Assembly (NCBI RefSeq): GCF_030814435.1
Contig: NZ_JAUSUW010000004.1
Location: forward strand, 248,001 to 312,000
Direction of reading: 5' to 3'
Length of the DNA stretch: 64,000 nucleotides
Source: Peteryoungia aggregata LMG 23059
GTDB taxonomy: Bacteria; Pseudomonadota; Alphaproteobacteria; Rhizobiales; Rhizobiaceae
This document shows, piece after piece, positions 56,774 to 64,000 of the stretch; position 1 is the first letter of the stretch; the number at the start of each line of letters is the position of its first letter. The notes under the pieces were generated by a model. That model saw nothing but the letters and a program-made list of their open reading frames with translations, was not told the DNA's origin and did not search any database. Position numbers and translations under genes: made by a program.

Positions 56774-57694
56774 TTGCCCATACTGCGTCTCCTTGCACCG
56801 CTCGCGCTGATCACTCTCCTGGGCTTTTTGGCATTGCGGACGGATGTCAACGCTCTGAAGTCGGCGATGTCTGAGATATCTATTGGGCACGTCATTGCAG
56901 GTCTGGCTCTCGTGCAGATTCAGATCGCAGTATCGGCGCTTCGCTGGCGGTTCACCGCAAAGCAGCTTGGCCAGCAGATCCCGATTCCGCTCGCAATCGG
57001 GGAATATCACGTGGCCAGTTTCCTGAACCAGAGCCTTCCCGGCGGCATGGCCGGGGATGCCATCCGTGCCTATCGGATGCGCAACGCCGGCCCCGGCGGC
57101 TGGAAAGGTCCGGCAAAAGCAGTCGTATTCGAAAGGTTGTCCGGACAGATGGCCTTCTTCCTGCTCGCATTGTCCGGCCTCGGCGCCTGGCCATTCGTCA
57201 TAGGCGCGGAGGACGCACGGCGTCTTTCGCTGCAGCTGGCGTTTGGCGTCGGGGTTCTGGTGTTGGCTGCCGCCATCGGGCTGGTGTGCGCCAGGAGGCA
57301 TTATCCCAAGGCAGCACAGATCAGCGAAGACATCGCCGTAGTCTTTTTGCGCAACAAGGCCTGGCTGATACAGTCGACGATGAGCCTGCTGATCGTGTCG
57401 ACCTACGTCGCCACGTTCTTTGTCGCCAGCGATGCGGTCGGGGCCACCCTTCCCTGGACTGCGACACTGACCATCATCCCGCTGTGCCTGATTGCCATGC
57501 TGATCCCGGCAGGTCTCGGCGGTTGGGGCACGCGTGAAGCTGCTGCGATTGCGCTCTGGCCGCTGGTCGGCGCTTCCGCAACCCAGGGCCTGGCCGCAAG
57601 TCTCGTCTATGGTGGCCTGTCGCTGGCCGGCGCCCTGCCGGGCCTGGCGCTGATCACCCTTGAAGCGATCCGTGGTAAGCCCCATCGCGCCTGA
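56774..57694 (+). CDS. Lysylphosphatidylglycerol-synthase-TM/UPF0104 flippase-like membrane protein
   Basis: 306 residues from a TTG codon, with about eight hydrophobic segments. The conserved QIQIAVSALRWRFTAKQLG and SFLNQSLPGGMAGDAIRAYR blocks and a late MLIPAGLGGWGTREAAAIAL are typical of this family, which flips lipids or polyprenyl-linked intermediates. It has no catalytic synthase domain. It stands divergent from the LtaS-like gene, so the pair may modify or move a lipid or glycan. No good ATG is available in frame. Confidence 0.83.
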   Translation: MPILRLLAPLALITLLGFLALRTDVNALKSAMSEISIGHVIAGLALVQIQIAVSALRWRFTAKQLGQQIPIPLAIGEYHVASFLNQSLPGGMAGDAIRAYRMRNAGPGGWKGPAKAVVFERLSGQMAFFLLALSGLGAWPFVIGAEDARRLSLQLAFGVGVLVLAAAIGLVCARRHYPKAAQISEDIAVVFLRNKAWLIQSTMSLLIVSTYVATFFVASDAVGATLPWTATLTIIPLCLIAMLIPAGLGGWGTREAAAIALWPLVGASATQGLAASLVYGGLSLAGALPGLALITLEAIRGKPHRA

Positions 57695-57702
57695 GCCTCG
57701 CA

Positions 57703-58461
57703 TCACCTGGTCTCGATCCGGGCATAGACATCACCAGAAGGCGCATCCGCCGGCATTTGAGAGAGCTCTACAAGAAGTTCGTCCGCCGTCTTCCAGCGAT
57801 CCGAGACGAAACGATGGCGTTCGCCTATCACGCGGTTGAACCGATAGCCCCCGAGCCCCATCAGGCGATCGATCGCGTTCGAAGCGACCGAGGGCATGGC
57901 GGGAATATACTCAAAGGCGATGAGCGGGATCGGTTTCGTCATCCCGTGCAGGATTTCGGCCTCCGCACCCTCGACGTCGATCTTGCAAAAGGCGGGCATG
58001 CCATATTTCGAGACGAGATGATCAAGCGTCACCATGGGAACGGTGACCTTCCTGTCCCAGACCACCTGAGCAAAGCCCTTGCTCTGCTTCACCGTTTCCA
58101 CGAATCGGCTTGATATGCTGGTCACCGTCGGATGGCGGCTGGAAATCAGGAGATCCATCTCTCCGGCAACGCGACCGACGGCAACCCTCTCAAAGCCGGT
58201 CAACGAGCCTGAGAAGCGGTTTTCGATGAAATCGGCAAAGGCAGGCTGCGGCTCAACAGCAACCACCCTAGCTCCGAGATCCAGCAATGTACGACTACGG
58301 CTACCGACATGGGCTCCGACGTCGAAGACCAGGTCACCTGGCTTGACGATCGAGGCATAAAATCGCCTGAGGGCCGAGCGCCGCCATGGCTGACCGTAAT
58401 ACACGATGAGCGAACGGGCGAGCCCGAGCGAAGTCGAGAAACGCTCGGAGAACCCGCTCAT
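57703..58461 (-). CDS. FkbM-family methyltransferase
   Basis: 252 residues from the ATG at 58461. SAM-binding motif I is VFDVGAHVGSRSRTLLDLGA with the acid at VVAVEPQP; FCKIDVEGAEAEILHG is the family hallmark. It overlaps the upstream CDP-alcohol phosphatidyltransferase gene by 4 bp. FkbM enzymes O-methylate sugars or polyketides, often on surface glycans. Its stop lies 8 bp from the convergent flippase-like gene. Confidence 0.88.
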   Translation of the reverse strand: MSGFSERFSTSLGLARSLIVYYGQPWRRSALRRFYASIVKPGDLVFDVGAHVGSRSRTLLDLGARVVAVEPQPAFADFIENRFSGSLTGFERVAVGRVAGEMDLLISSRHPTVTSISSRFVETVKQSKGFAQVVWDRKVTVPMVTLDHLVSKYGMPAFCKIDVEGAEAEILHGMTKPIPLIAFEYIPAMPSVASNAIDRLMGLGGYRFNRVIGERHRFVSDRWKTADELLVELSQMPADAPSGDVYARIETR

Positions 58462-59270
58462 GGCCCAACCGGCTGGCGCAGGAGATACAGCACGTCCACC
58501 GCAAAGGAGTAAACAAGGACGATGAGCGCCGCAGCTGCGATCGCAGTCGAATAGGGTGGCATGACGAAGGGTACGACAATGATGCAAAGGGCCGCGATCT
58601 GGACAACGCACACAAGCTTGCGACGGAAGGACGGAGGCAGCGCCCCATTCAGACGGGGCAGCATCCAGCCTGCGGCGACAAACCCGTAGCGCATCAAGCC
58701 AATCATCACCACCCACGGACCGGCCTTGTCGAGAAGCGCCGCTGCCAGTGACAGGATCAGGATCAGCAGCGCGTCGATTTCCATGTCGAAACGGGCACCC
58801 AGGGCGGATTCCTGCCGATAGCGGCGCGCGAGATAACCATCAACGCCGTCCAGCGCAAGAGCTACGAGAACCACGCAGACCAACGTCCAGAGCGCGAGAT
58901 CTGTTGCAGCGAGGCTCTCGAAGCACAGGACTGTTGCTCCGGTCAGGCTGACAAGCGAAGCGCGAACGGCAGTGACCAGGTTGGCATAGCCGAAACGCAG
59001 ATGGGGGTGGCTTGGCAATGCATGGACGACCAAGGCGAACATCAGTGCCAACGAGAGAATGACGGACGCGACAAAATCCCAACCGAGCGGGAGCCGGAAC
59101 GAAACGATCAGCGCGACGACCGCCGTTCCAAACAACAGACCGCACAGTGTTGCGAGTGTGTCTACAAGCAGCTCTCGGCGAACAGTTGCCCCTTGGAACA
59201 AGGCATGTCTCCGCAACCCCCAGGATCCATCGAACCCGCCGCCACCAAGCCGTTCCGGCTCGCTTGCCAT
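58458..59270 (-). CDS. CDP-alcohol phosphatidyltransferase family protein
   Basis: 270 residues with about six membrane helices. The complete catalytic motif DGx2ARx8Gx3Dx3D is seen at Asp144 to Asp166 (DGYLARRYRQESALGARFD and on). Such enzymes transfer a phosphatidyl or phospho-alcohol group from a CDP donor. The 25-residue N-terminal cytoplasmic stretch is extra. GGGAGGAA precedes the start. It lies 27 bp after ribA, suggesting co-transcription. Confidence 0.9.
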   Translation of the reverse strand: MASEPERLGGGGFDGSWGLRRHALFQGATVRRELLVDTLATLCGLLFGTAVVALIVSFRLPLGWDFVASVILSLALMFALVVHALPSHPHLRFGYANLVTAVRASLVSLTGATVLCFESLAATDLALWTLVCVVLVALALDGVDGYLARRYRQESALGARFDMEIDALLILILSLAAALLDKAGPWVVMIGLMRYGFVAAGWMLPRLNGALPPSFRRKLVCVVQIAALCIIVVPFVMPPYSTAIAAAALIVLVYSFAVDVLYLLRQPVGP

Positions 59271-59297
59271 CTCGAATTCCTCCCTGCCCGCCTGAGA

Positions 59298-60404
59298 TTA
59301 CTCTGCAGCGACCAGTGTTTCCAGATCCATCATGTGGCCGGCGCGCAGGGTCTTGGTGCGCAGATAGTTCTCGTTTTCCGCCGTCACGCGACCGGTCACC
59401 GCCGCCCGGGCCTCGACGTCGATGCCACCAAGCTTGAGGCCGGCTATCTTGGTCGGGTTGTTGGTGTAGACGGCGACCTTGGAGATATTCAGGTGGCGCA
59501 GCATGGCCACGGCTGCTTCATAGCGCCGATGGTCTTCGGAAAGACCCAGTTCCGCATCGGCGTCGATCGTATCGAGCCCGAGATGCTGATAGCCATAGGC
59601 GCGCATCTTGGCACCGATGCCCGTGCCACGTCCTTCCTGGTCCAGATAGAGAAGCACGCCGCCGCCCGCCTGCTTCAGGAGGGCCAGTCCATTGCGGAGC
59701 TGGTCGCCGCAGTCGCACTTGAGCGAACCGCAAAGATCACCCGTGATGCAGGACGAATGGATGCGGATCGGAACCGCCTTGGACGTATCAGGCTTGCCGA
59801 CGATGATGGCGACCTGATCTTTCTGGGCGAGACCTCCGCGAAAGACGACGAAGTCAGCATCGCCGTAGTCCTTGAGCGGCACGCGGGTCCGAACGACCTT
59901 GTCAAATCGCTGGCGCGCCACGTCAGCACCCTTCAACCGGCTCGCAGCGATCTCGCAGCATCCGGCGAAACGGTCGCTCGTCGCACTCACGTCCGCAAGC
60001 ACCATGGCAGGAAGAAGGAGAGCGATGCGCGCAAGTTCGGCCGACTGCGAGGCCAGGGCATCGGCAGGCTGCCACAACGAAGGCTTTTCGGCGCCGAGCG
60101 CATAGGCAAGCCGCGAGGCATCATCGAAGCCCAGGCCTGCAAGAGGCGTGATCACATCGCGGCTTCCCGCAATGCCGAGACGGCCGGCACGCGGTGCGGT
60201 CAGCAGCAGGTTGTGGAACCCATCAGTGGCTGCAGCAAACTGATCGTAGAGGGAGGGCGCCACGCAGTCGAGTGCAACGGCCGCGAGCTTTCGGTCACCT
60301 TCAGTGATCACCACCGGCCGCCCATAGCGGAGTTCTGCGACGGCGCGTTCCACTTCGATTTCTGCAGTCGCAAACTGGAAAGCGGGCTGGCTGGACTTTG
60401 ACAT
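59298..60404 (-). CDS. ribA: GTP cyclohydrolase II with N-terminal DHBP-synthase-like extension
   Basis: 368 residues, against about 200 for stand-alone RibA. The C-terminal half is GTP cyclohydrolase II: zinc ligands Cys219, Cys230 and Cys232 (SSCITGDLCGSLKCDCG), the RIHSS start and the TNNPTKIAGL block are present. The usual EGRGIGL loop reads EGRGTGIGAKMRAY. Residues 1 to about 165 resemble a degenerate dihydroxybutanone-phosphate synthase domain and lack its acidic signature. It opens GTP to the diaminopyrimidine that starts riboflavin and related pathways. GGGAGAG precedes the ATG. Confidence 0.9.
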   Translation of the reverse strand: MSKSSQPAFQFATAEIEVERAVAELRYGRPVVITEGDRKLAAVALDCVAPSLYDQFAAATDGFHNLLLTAPRAGRLGIAGSRDVITPLAGLGFDDASRLAYALGAEKPSLWQPADALASQSAELARIALLLPAMVLADVSATSDRFAGCCEIAASRLKGADVARQRFDKVVRTRVPLKDYGDADFVVFRGGLAQKDQVAIIVGKPDTSKAVPIRIHSSCITGDLCGSLKCDCGDQLRNGLALLKQAGGGVLLYLDQEGRGTGIGAKMRAYGYQHLGLDTIDADAELGLSEDHRRYEAAVAMLRHLNISKVAVYTNNPTKIAGLKLGGIDVEARAAVTGRVTAENENYLRTKTLRAGHMMDLETLVAAE

Positions 60405-60564
60405 GAGGCTTACTCTCCCTATTCAGTACCAATCAATACGCCGGCGCTCTGGCGGTGGTTTGCGCGACCGTCATAAAATTATTTTGATGCCGGTTACGGA
60501 ACAAAATGCCTTTAACCGCAATACGTTCCGTTCGGATGAGAATCTAGGTCCCGGGGAGGACAGT

Positions 60565-61566
60565 TTGAAGCTCGACATGGATGAACAGACAGTATCCGAG
60601 ATCGCGCAGGCGTCTGCTTTGTGGTTCGAAGCGGAAGGCATCTGCAAGCTGCGCGTCGAACCGCTTGCAAACATCGGCGAGGGTGATGTCGAGATACGCA
60701 CGCTCTATAGCGGCATAAGCCGCGGCACCGAGGCGCTGATCTTCAACGGTCAGGTTCCGCAGAGCGAGTTCGAGAGGATGCGCGGGCCGCACATGGAAGG
60801 CGATTTCCCCTTTCCGGTCAAATATGGCTATGCAGCCGTGGGAGAGATCGAAAGAGGTCCATCCGACCTTTTGGGCAAGGTCGTCTTCGCGCTTCACCCT
60901 CACCAGGATCGCTTCATCCTTCCAGCCGACCACGTGACCCCGCTTCCAGACGGGCTGCCAGCAAGACGGGCAGTACTCGCTGCCAACATGGAGACCGCCC
61001 TCAATATCGTCTGGGACGCCGGCATACAGCCCGGGGACCGGGTTGCGGTCTTCGGCGCCGGTGTCGTGGGGGCACTCGTCGCCTATCTCTCCTCGCGGAT
61101 TGCCGGGACGGAGACGGTGCTGGTCGACCGCGATGTGAACCGAAGAGGTCTGGCGATGGAGCTCGGCCTGAACTTCGCCCCATCCGGGGGGCTAGAGGGC
61201 GAATTCGACGTTCTCGTCAATGCGACGGCGTCAGCCGAAGCGCTGGAAAATGCGATTGCACACGCCGGCCTCGAGGCGCGCATTGTCGAGGCGAGCTGGT
61301 ATGGCGATCGTTCGGTCGCCATACCGCTCGGCGGCGCCTTCCATTCGCGTAGGCTCTCGCTTGTCAGTTCTCAGGTTGGCGCGATCCCGGCCAAGCGACG
61401 CGCGCGGTGGACTTTTTCGCGCCGGATGGCAAAGGCCATGGAACTCCTGCTCGACATCCGCCTTGACCGCTTGATTTCAGGAGAAACGGCTTTTTCTGAA
61501 CTGCCCGCCGCCTATGCACGTATCCTGTCTGCACAGGACACCTTGTGCCATCGCATTCGCTATTGA
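60565..61566 (+). CDS. MDR-family dehydrogenase (BchC-like, zinc-binding Cys absent)
   Basis: 333 residues from a TTG start preceded by GGGGAGGA at about 6 bases; an ATG at 60577 is 17 bases away. The nucleotide fold is visible as GDRVAVFGAGVVGALVAYLS. The N-terminal TLYSGISRGTEALIFNGQ lacks the first catalytic zinc Cys of classical alcohol dehydrogenases and resembles BchC-type enzymes. It starts a tight operon with the PTPS-like, glycosyltransferase and methyltransferase genes and is divergent from ribA. Confidence 0.85.
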   Translation: MKLDMDEQTVSEIAQASALWFEAEGICKLRVEPLANIGEGDVEIRTLYSGISRGTEALIFNGQVPQSEFERMRGPHMEGDFPFPVKYGYAAVGEIERGPSDLLGKVVFALHPHQDRFILPADHVTPLPDGLPARRAVLAANMETALNIVWDAGIQPGDRVAVFGAGVVGALVAYLSSRIAGTETVLVDRDVNRRGLAMELGLNFAPSGGLEGEFDVLVNATASAEALENAIAHAGLEARIVEASWYGDRSVAIPLGGAFHSRRLSLVSSQVGAIPAKRRARWTFSRRMAKAMELLLDIRLDRLISGETAFSELPAAYARILSAQDTLCHRIRY

Positions 61567-61579
61567 TGAAAGAGAGCTC

Positions 61580-61978
61580 ATGTTCGCCGTTGAAGTTCGA
61601 GACCATATCATGATCGCCCACAGCCTGCCCCGCCCGGTCTTCGGTCCGGCACAGGGGATGCATGGCGCGACCTTCGTCGTTGATGCGGCTTTCTTCACAC
61701 GCGATGTCGACGAAGACGGGCTCGCGGTGGATATCGGGGCGGCGACCACCGTGCTTTCGGAGGTCCTGAAACCCCTCAACTATCAGAATCTGGACGAACT
61801 CGCGGTCTTCAAGGGCAAGGTCAGCACCACGGAAGTGATAGCCAGGCACATATTCGATCAACTCGCCGCAGCCGTTTCCGAGAAGCGCCTCGGACCGGGC
61901 AGCCATCGGATCTGCCGGCTCAAGGTGACCCTGCATGAATCCCACGCGGCGCGTGGATGGTATGAGGCGGATCTTTGA
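61580..61978 (+). CDS. 6-Pyruvoyl-tetrahydropterin-synthase/QueD-like protein with altered active site
   Basis: 132 residues from the ATG at 61580 (GAAAGAGAG upstream). The T-fold pattern of QueD/PTPS is kept: His14 (IMIAHSLP) and His28 (GMHGATF) align with two zinc ligands, and Glu120 (VTLHESH) with the pterin anchor. The third zinc His is Ala30, the catalytic Cys position is Ala24, and the catalytic Asp-His pair is Asn67-Tyr68. The classical reaction is therefore unlikely. A related pteridine or pyrimidine substrate is inferred from ribA and the RibD-like gene nearby. Confidence 0.83.
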   Translation: MFAVEVRDHIMIAHSLPRPVFGPAQGMHGATFVVDAAFFTRDVDEDGLAVDIGAATTVLSEVLKPLNYQNLDELAVFKGKVSTTEVIARHIFDQLAAAVSEKRLGPGSHRICRLKVTLHESHAARGWYEADL

Positions 61979-63018
61979 CCGGATCCCTCACCTTCGCCTA
62001 CCCCGGCGACCTTTCTCTCAAGACCGGCGGCTACGCCTATGATCGCCAGCTCATCGAGGGTCTGCGGGCGCGTGGATGGGAAGTGGATCTCCTTTGCCTG
62101 GGAGAGGGCTTTCCTGTGCCATCACCACACACGCTACAGCAAGCTGAATACCTGCTGACCAGCCTTCCCGATGACAGTCTCGTCCTCATCGATGGTCTCG
62201 CCTTCGGCGTGCTCGACACATGGGCGGAGGCCCATGCTGGCCGGTTGCGAATTGTCGCGCTCGTCCATCATCCGCTCGCCCTGGAGACAGGGATCGCGGA
62301 CTTGGATCAGAAGCGGCTCCACGAAAGCGAGCGCCGTGCGCTCGCGGCGGCACGGCATGTGATCGTCACGTCGCCGATGACTGCACGTGAGCTCTCCGCC
62401 AATTTCGGCGTCGAGCCGGGACGGATAACTGTCGCGCTCCCCGGGACCGAGCCGGGCGCGTATTCCACCACGAAAAACACAACCCCTCAGATCCTCTCGG
62501 TCGGCACCCTGTCGCGGCGCAAGGGACATGACGTGCTGTTATCTGCCCTGAAATCAGTGGAGGATCTTGACTGGCAAGCGACCATCGTCGGGGCCAAGAC
62601 GCTGGACCCCGAGACGAGCGGTGCGCTTGAACGACAGCTTGAAGGTCTTGATCTCGGCGGACGCGTCCAGCTGGCGGGTCAGATCGATGACCCCCGCCCC
62701 TACTTCATGGCAGCTGACATCTTTGCGCTGGCGAGTCGCTACGAGGGATATGGCATGGTCTTTGCGGAAGCTCTGTCGCACGGGCTACCGATCGTTGCCT
62801 GCAATGCCGGCGCCGTTCCCGAGGTCGTCCCCGATGCAGCGGGCATCCTCGTGCCGGTCGATGACGTCAGCGCTTTTGCCGCGGCCCTTCGCCGGCTGCT
62901 CCAGGATGAGGGCGAACGCGAGGCGCGCTCCAAGGCCGCGAGACATGCCGGCGCACTATTGCCGGATTGGTCACAGACTGCGCGGATCATTTCGAATTCA
63001 TTGGACGAGGTGTCATGA
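61975..63018 (+). CDS. Glycosyltransferase, GT4 family (GT-B fold)
   Basis: 347 residues from a TTG that overlaps the previous stop. The C-terminal donor site is SRYEGYGMVFAEALSHG with its paired glutamates, and ILSVGTLSRRKGHDVLLSAL marks the domain start. It uses a nucleotide sugar to glycosylate an acceptor. Overlap with the PTPS-like gene (4 bp) and with the methyltransferase gene (4 bp) argues that the acceptor is made by this operon. The sugar is unknown. Confidence 0.9.
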   Translation: MTGSLTFAYPGDLSLKTGGYAYDRQLIEGLRARGWEVDLLCLGEGFPVPSPHTLQQAEYLLTSLPDDSLVLIDGLAFGVLDTWAEAHAGRLRIVALVHHPLALETGIADLDQKRLHESERRALAAARHVIVTSPMTARELSANFGVEPGRITVALPGTEPGAYSTTKNTTPQILSVGTLSRRKGHDVLLSALKSVEDLDWQATIVGAKTLDPETSGALERQLEGLDLGGRVQLAGQIDDPRPYFMAADIFALASRYEGYGMVFAEALSHGLPIVACNAGAVPEVVPDAAGILVPVDDVSAFAAALRRLLQDEGEREARSKAARHAGALLPDWSQTARIISNSLDEVS

Positions 63019-63818
63019 GCGGTTTCGACAAGAACTGGCTCGCGCTGCGGGAACCGGTGGACGTGAAGGCGAGAGCAATGCAGCTCGTCGAGCGCCTGTC
63101 ACGCCACGTAGAGGCCAATGCGGTACCGGTAATCCTCGATATCGGCAGCGGGACGGGTTCGACATGGCGCAGCCTCTCAGCACGGGTTCCGCGCACAACA
63201 CAGTGGCACCTGCTCGACTATGACCCATTGCTGCTCGCCGAAGCAGAGCGACGCATCGGGGGCGGCAGCGGTGGAGCGGTTACGTTCAGGCAGTTCGACC
63301 TCAATCAAATCGAAGATCTGCCGCTCGACAACGTCACGGTAGTGACCGCATCGGCGCTCTTCGACCTTTGTTCGGCGGATTTCTGCAATCGCTTTGCCGA
63401 AACCCTGGCCAAAAGCAGGACCGGCCTCTACGCAGCCCTGAACTACGACGGCATGATGGAATGGTCGATCCCGCACCCACTCGACCAACAGGTCGTCCTC
63501 GATTTCAATCGCCACCAGCGTTTCGACAAGGGTTTCGGACCGGCCCTCGGTCCGGATGCAACCGAACACTTGCGACTGGCTTTCGAGGCACTTCGCTACA
63601 GCACCGCAGTAGCAACAAGCCCATGGTTGATGGGGCCGGACGAACGGGATCTCCAAGTGGCCTTTCTCGAAGGTCTCGAAAAGCCGCTCGTGGAGGTCGG
63701 CAGTCTCACAGATAGCGAGATCGGAAGGTGGCTCCGCTTCAGGCTCGATACGATCGCGGAGCCCGGCAGCTCATGCGTGGTCGGCCACACGGACATCCTG
63801 GCTCTCCCGCGACGCTGA
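63015..63818 (+). CDS. SAM-dependent class I methyltransferase
   Basis: 267 residues from the ATG at 63015. Motif I is ILDIGSGTGSTWRSL, and HLLDYDPLLLAEAERRI supplies the acidic ribose ligand. Later VVTASALFDLCSADFCN is a post-I/IV-like segment. It overlaps the glycosyltransferase gene by 4 bp and ends 48 bp inside the convergent RibD-like gene. The acceptor is likely the glycosylated product of the operon (inference). Confidence 0.87.
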   Translation: MSGFDKNWLALREPVDVKARAMQLVERLSRHVEANAVPVILDIGSGTGSTWRSLSARVPRTTQWHLLDYDPLLLAEAERRIGGGSGGAVTFRQFDLNQIEDLPLDNVTVVTASALFDLCSADFCNRFAETLAKSRTGLYAALNYDGMMEWSIPHPLDQQVVLDFNRHQRFDKGFGPALGPDATEHLRLAFEALRYSTAVATSPWLMGPDERDLQVAFLEGLEKPLVEVGSLTDSEIGRWLRFRLDTIAEPGSSCVVGHTDILALPRR

Positions 63819-64000
63819 GCGGTCGGAAGGTTTCAATGCGCAGTCGAAGAGAATGTCGCTGCCGAGTGCATAGACCCTGGCTTCTGGACGACAGGCACTG
63901 GAAAGACGTTCGATTGGCGACAGCGCGATGCCGGCAGGCCCCGAGCCGATGATGAGCGGCGCAATCGCCACATGCAGGCGGTCGACGAGGCCTGCTTCCA
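63771..64000 (-). CDS. RibD-like (RibD_C / DHFR-fold) reductase, partial
   Basis: The last 75 residues are present; the N-terminus is off the right edge. The segment EAGLVDRLHVAIAPLIIGSG is the conserved C-terminal block of RibD reductase and related NADPH enzymes. The tail of about 25 residues is variable. It converges on the methyltransferase gene with a 48-bp overlap. Such a reductase acts on ribosylaminopyrimidines made by GTP cyclohydrolase II, so it fits the ribA-linked cluster. Confidence 0.8.
   Translation of the reverse strand, partial: EAGLVDRLHVAIAPLIIGSGPAGIALSPIERLSSACRPEARVYALGSDILFDCALKPSDRSASRESQDVRVADHA

Noticed and set aside
60405..60564. FMN riboswitch upstream of ribA
   Set aside because: The 160-bp divergent gap shows none of the conserved FMN aptamer blocks on either strand.

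Overview
The window is high-GC DNA from an alphaproteobacterium, most likely a member of the Rhizobiaceae (Rhizobium/Agrobacterium/Sinorhizobium group). This is inferred from the carbon-phosphorus lyase operon layout (phnGHIJKL, hexapeptide acetyltransferase, phnCDE1E2, DUF1045 protein, phnM, phnN), the dense set of ABC uptake operons each with its own LysR/GntR/TetR/MarR regulator, and the aromatic catabolism genes. It reads as catabolic and accessory chromosome (or chromid) sequence. I saw no rRNA, tRNA, insertion sequence, prophage or CRISPR array.

Layout: (1) 1-2243, an esterase / ring-cleaving dioxygenase pair with a divergent LysR regulator. (2) 2250-6523, a glutamine amidotransferase, a GntR regulator and a P-type cation ATPase. 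(3) 6926-11173, a 1415-residue protein that is nothing but octapeptide repeats. It has 176 consecutive 8-residue units with no register slip, ordered into a 17-unit (136-residue, 408-bp) super-repeat. This is the most unusual object in the window. (4) 11247-24293, a complete phosphonate uptake and C-P lyase locus with two candidate Pho boxes. (5) 24294-30550, a branched-chain-amino-acid-type (Liv) ABC operon and a LysR regulator. (6) 30676-34478, a 2-oxoglutarate dioxygenase plus class II aldolase, a frameshifted histidine phosphatase and an unknown helix-turn-helix protein. (7) 34574-41336, a thioesterase, a flavin reductase / flavin monooxygenase / ABC transporter operon, and TetR and GntR regulators. 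(8) 41665-47947, an NRAMP-like transporter, pxpA, a DUF1445 protein, a fused pxpB-pxpC and a biotin carboxylase/carrier protein. (9) 48013-55057, a ferulate/p-coumarate to protocatechuate pathway (hydratase-lyase, CoA ligase, aldehyde dehydrogenase, pobA) with MarR and AraC regulators. (10) 55044-64000, envelope-type genes (LtaS-like phosphatase, flippase-like protein, FkbM methyltransferase, CDP-alcohol phosphatidyltransferase) next to a GTP cyclohydrolase II and a tight operon of dehydrogenase, 6-pyruvoyl-tetrahydropterin-synthase-like protein, glycosyltransferase and methyltransferase, with a RibD-like reductase at the right edge.

How the genes work together: the phn locus should be induced by phosphate starvation, import phosphonates and release phosphate. 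In region 9, hydroxycinnamates are activated by the CoA ligase, cleaved to the benzaldehyde by the hydratase-lyase, oxidised by the aldehyde dehydrogenase and hydroxylated by PobA. Region 10 looks like an uncharacterised pathway that starts from GTP and ends in a glycosylated, methylated pteridine- or pyrimidine-derived product. Its PTPS-like enzyme has lost the residues needed for the classical reaction, so it is the second candidate for new biology. Functional statements rest on motif reading and family knowledge; no database search was run.
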